This document shows positions 5,943-6,131 of a stretch of 6,131 bases of DNA, one piece after another. The DNA is taken from the NCBI GenBank assembly GCA_025964215.1, contig JAOPZG010000078.1, positions 1 to 6,131 of the forward strand, written 5' to 3'. The notes under the pieces were generated by a model that searched no databases, was not told where the DNA came from, and was given only the letters and a program-made list of their open reading frames with translations. The position numbers and the translations under genes are program-made. Source of the stretch: Conexibacter sp. (GTDB taxonomy: Bacteria; Actinomycetota; Thermoleophilia; Solirubrobacterales; Solirubrobacteraceae). The number at the start of each line of letters is the position of its first letter. Positions within the stretch are counted from its first letter, which is position 1.

Positions 5943-5966
5943 GGAACCGGACGGGAGCTCGGTTCC
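5943..5966 (+). repeat. Perfect 7-bp inverted repeat (hairpin or operator) ahead of the secreted-protein gene
   Basis: GGAACCG (5943-5949) and CGGTTCC (5960-5966) are perfect reverse complements separated by 10 bases; in RNA a G-U pair could extend the stem by one. The right arm ends 3 bases before the AGGAGG ribosome-binding site. If transcribed, it would form a stem just upstream of the translation start; as DNA it could be a protein-binding site. It has no T-tract, so it is not an intrinsic terminator. Confidence 0.5.
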
Positions 5967-5969
5967 GGC

Positions 5970-5975
5970 AGGAGG
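5970..5975 (+). promoter_or_regulatory. Shine-Dalgarno of the secreted-protein gene
   Basis: AGGAGG stands 8 bases before ATG 5984 but only 2 bases before the in-frame ATG at 5978. The spacing favours 5984 as the true start. Confidence 0.7.
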
Positions 5976-5983
5976 AGATGAGG

Positions 5984-6131
5984 ATGCAGTTGTGGATGCG
6001 CCGCGCGCTGGTCGCCGCGGCAACGATCGCGGGTCTGTGGGCGGCTGCGCCGGCCGCACAGGCGGAGTTCGGCGTCTCGAAGTTCGACGCCGGCACGTGC
6101 ACGACGAACACCGAGCCGGCACCGCAGTGCA
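5984..6131 (+). CDS. Secreted protein of unknown function, N-terminal fragment (3' end outside window)
   Basis: The frame stays open to the window end and gives 49 residues from ATG 5984. They form a textbook Sec signal peptide: a short charged start (MQLWMRR), a hydrophobic core rich in Ala/Leu (ALVAAATIAGLWAAA) and an AxA cleavage site at PAAQA before EFGVSKF. The presumed mature protein starts EFGVSKFDAGTC and has two cysteines in the visible part (in GTC and PQC). This opening resembles large exported proteins of unknown function that I associate with Solirubrobacterales-type genomes, but too little is present to assign a family. It is transcribed divergently from the SDR gene across a 156-bp gap. 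An in-frame ATG at 5978 would add MR and is less well spaced from the ribosome-binding site. Confidence 0.75.
   Translation, partial: MQLWMRRALVAAATIAGLWAAAPAAQAEFGVSKFDAGTCTTNTEPAPQC

Noticed and set aside
5943..5966. GGAAC with downstream bases, considered as an ECF-sigma -35 element
   Set aside because: No matching -10 could be placed at a suitable distance, and the bases are better explained as arms of the inverted repeat.
3240..6122. 960-codon open frame on the minus strand
   Set aside because: It lies antisense to the membrane-protein gene and out of frame with the SDR gene, and its translation is a monotonous Arg/Pro/Gly/Asp-rich string without domains. Long stop-free shadows are expected at this GC content.

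Overview
This is a very GC-rich window in which nearly every base is coding and genes abut or overlap. The GC level, the coding style (many GTG starts, few AT-rich gaps) and the kinds of proteins encoded suggest a high-GC actinobacterium. From memory of family flavour I would guess the Thermoleophilia/Solirubrobacterales (Conexibacter/Patulibacter-like). That placement is inference and rests on no marker gene.

Region 1 (1-5096, + strand) is a run of five genes. Each of the four junctions is a 4-base stop/start overlap (GTGA, GTGA, ATGA, GTGA), so they form one translationally coupled operon whose first gene begins upstream of the window. In order they encode: the C-terminal part of a GNAT N-acetyltransferase; a zinc-dependent histone-deacetylase/acetylpolyamine-amidohydrolase family protein; a small AroQ-type chorismate mutase with a non-canonical active site; a membrane-anchored, extracytoplasmic PQQ-type eight-bladed propeller with a recognisable quinoprotein metal site; and a large multi-spanning membrane protein resembling GT-C/YfhO/PTPS-related proteins. 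The first three are predicted cytoplasmic and the last two sit in the envelope. The GNAT/deacetylase adjacency recalls the acuA-acuC arrangement of Bacillus. No textbook pathway that I know joins all five.

Region 2 (5093-5827, - strand) is a classical short-chain dehydrogenase/reductase that converges on the operon. The two stop codons share one CTAG tetranucleotide, leaving no room for an intergenic terminator. 

Region 3 (5828-5983) is a 156-bp divergent intergenic region. It holds the SDR ribosome-binding site, an operator-like imperfect palindrome, an AT-rich island and a perfect 7-bp inverted repeat just ahead of the next gene's ribosome-binding site. Region 4 (5984 to the window end, + strand) is the start of a secreted protein with a clear signal peptide, cut by the window edge.

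No RNA genes, insertion sequences, CRISPR repeats or attachment sites were seen. The long antisense reading frames are compositional shadows. The most interesting points are the unusual five-gene coupled cassette, the altered chorismate mutase active site, and the propeller that keeps the metal/PQQ ligands, including an extra aspartate seen in lanthanide-type enzymes but not unique to them.
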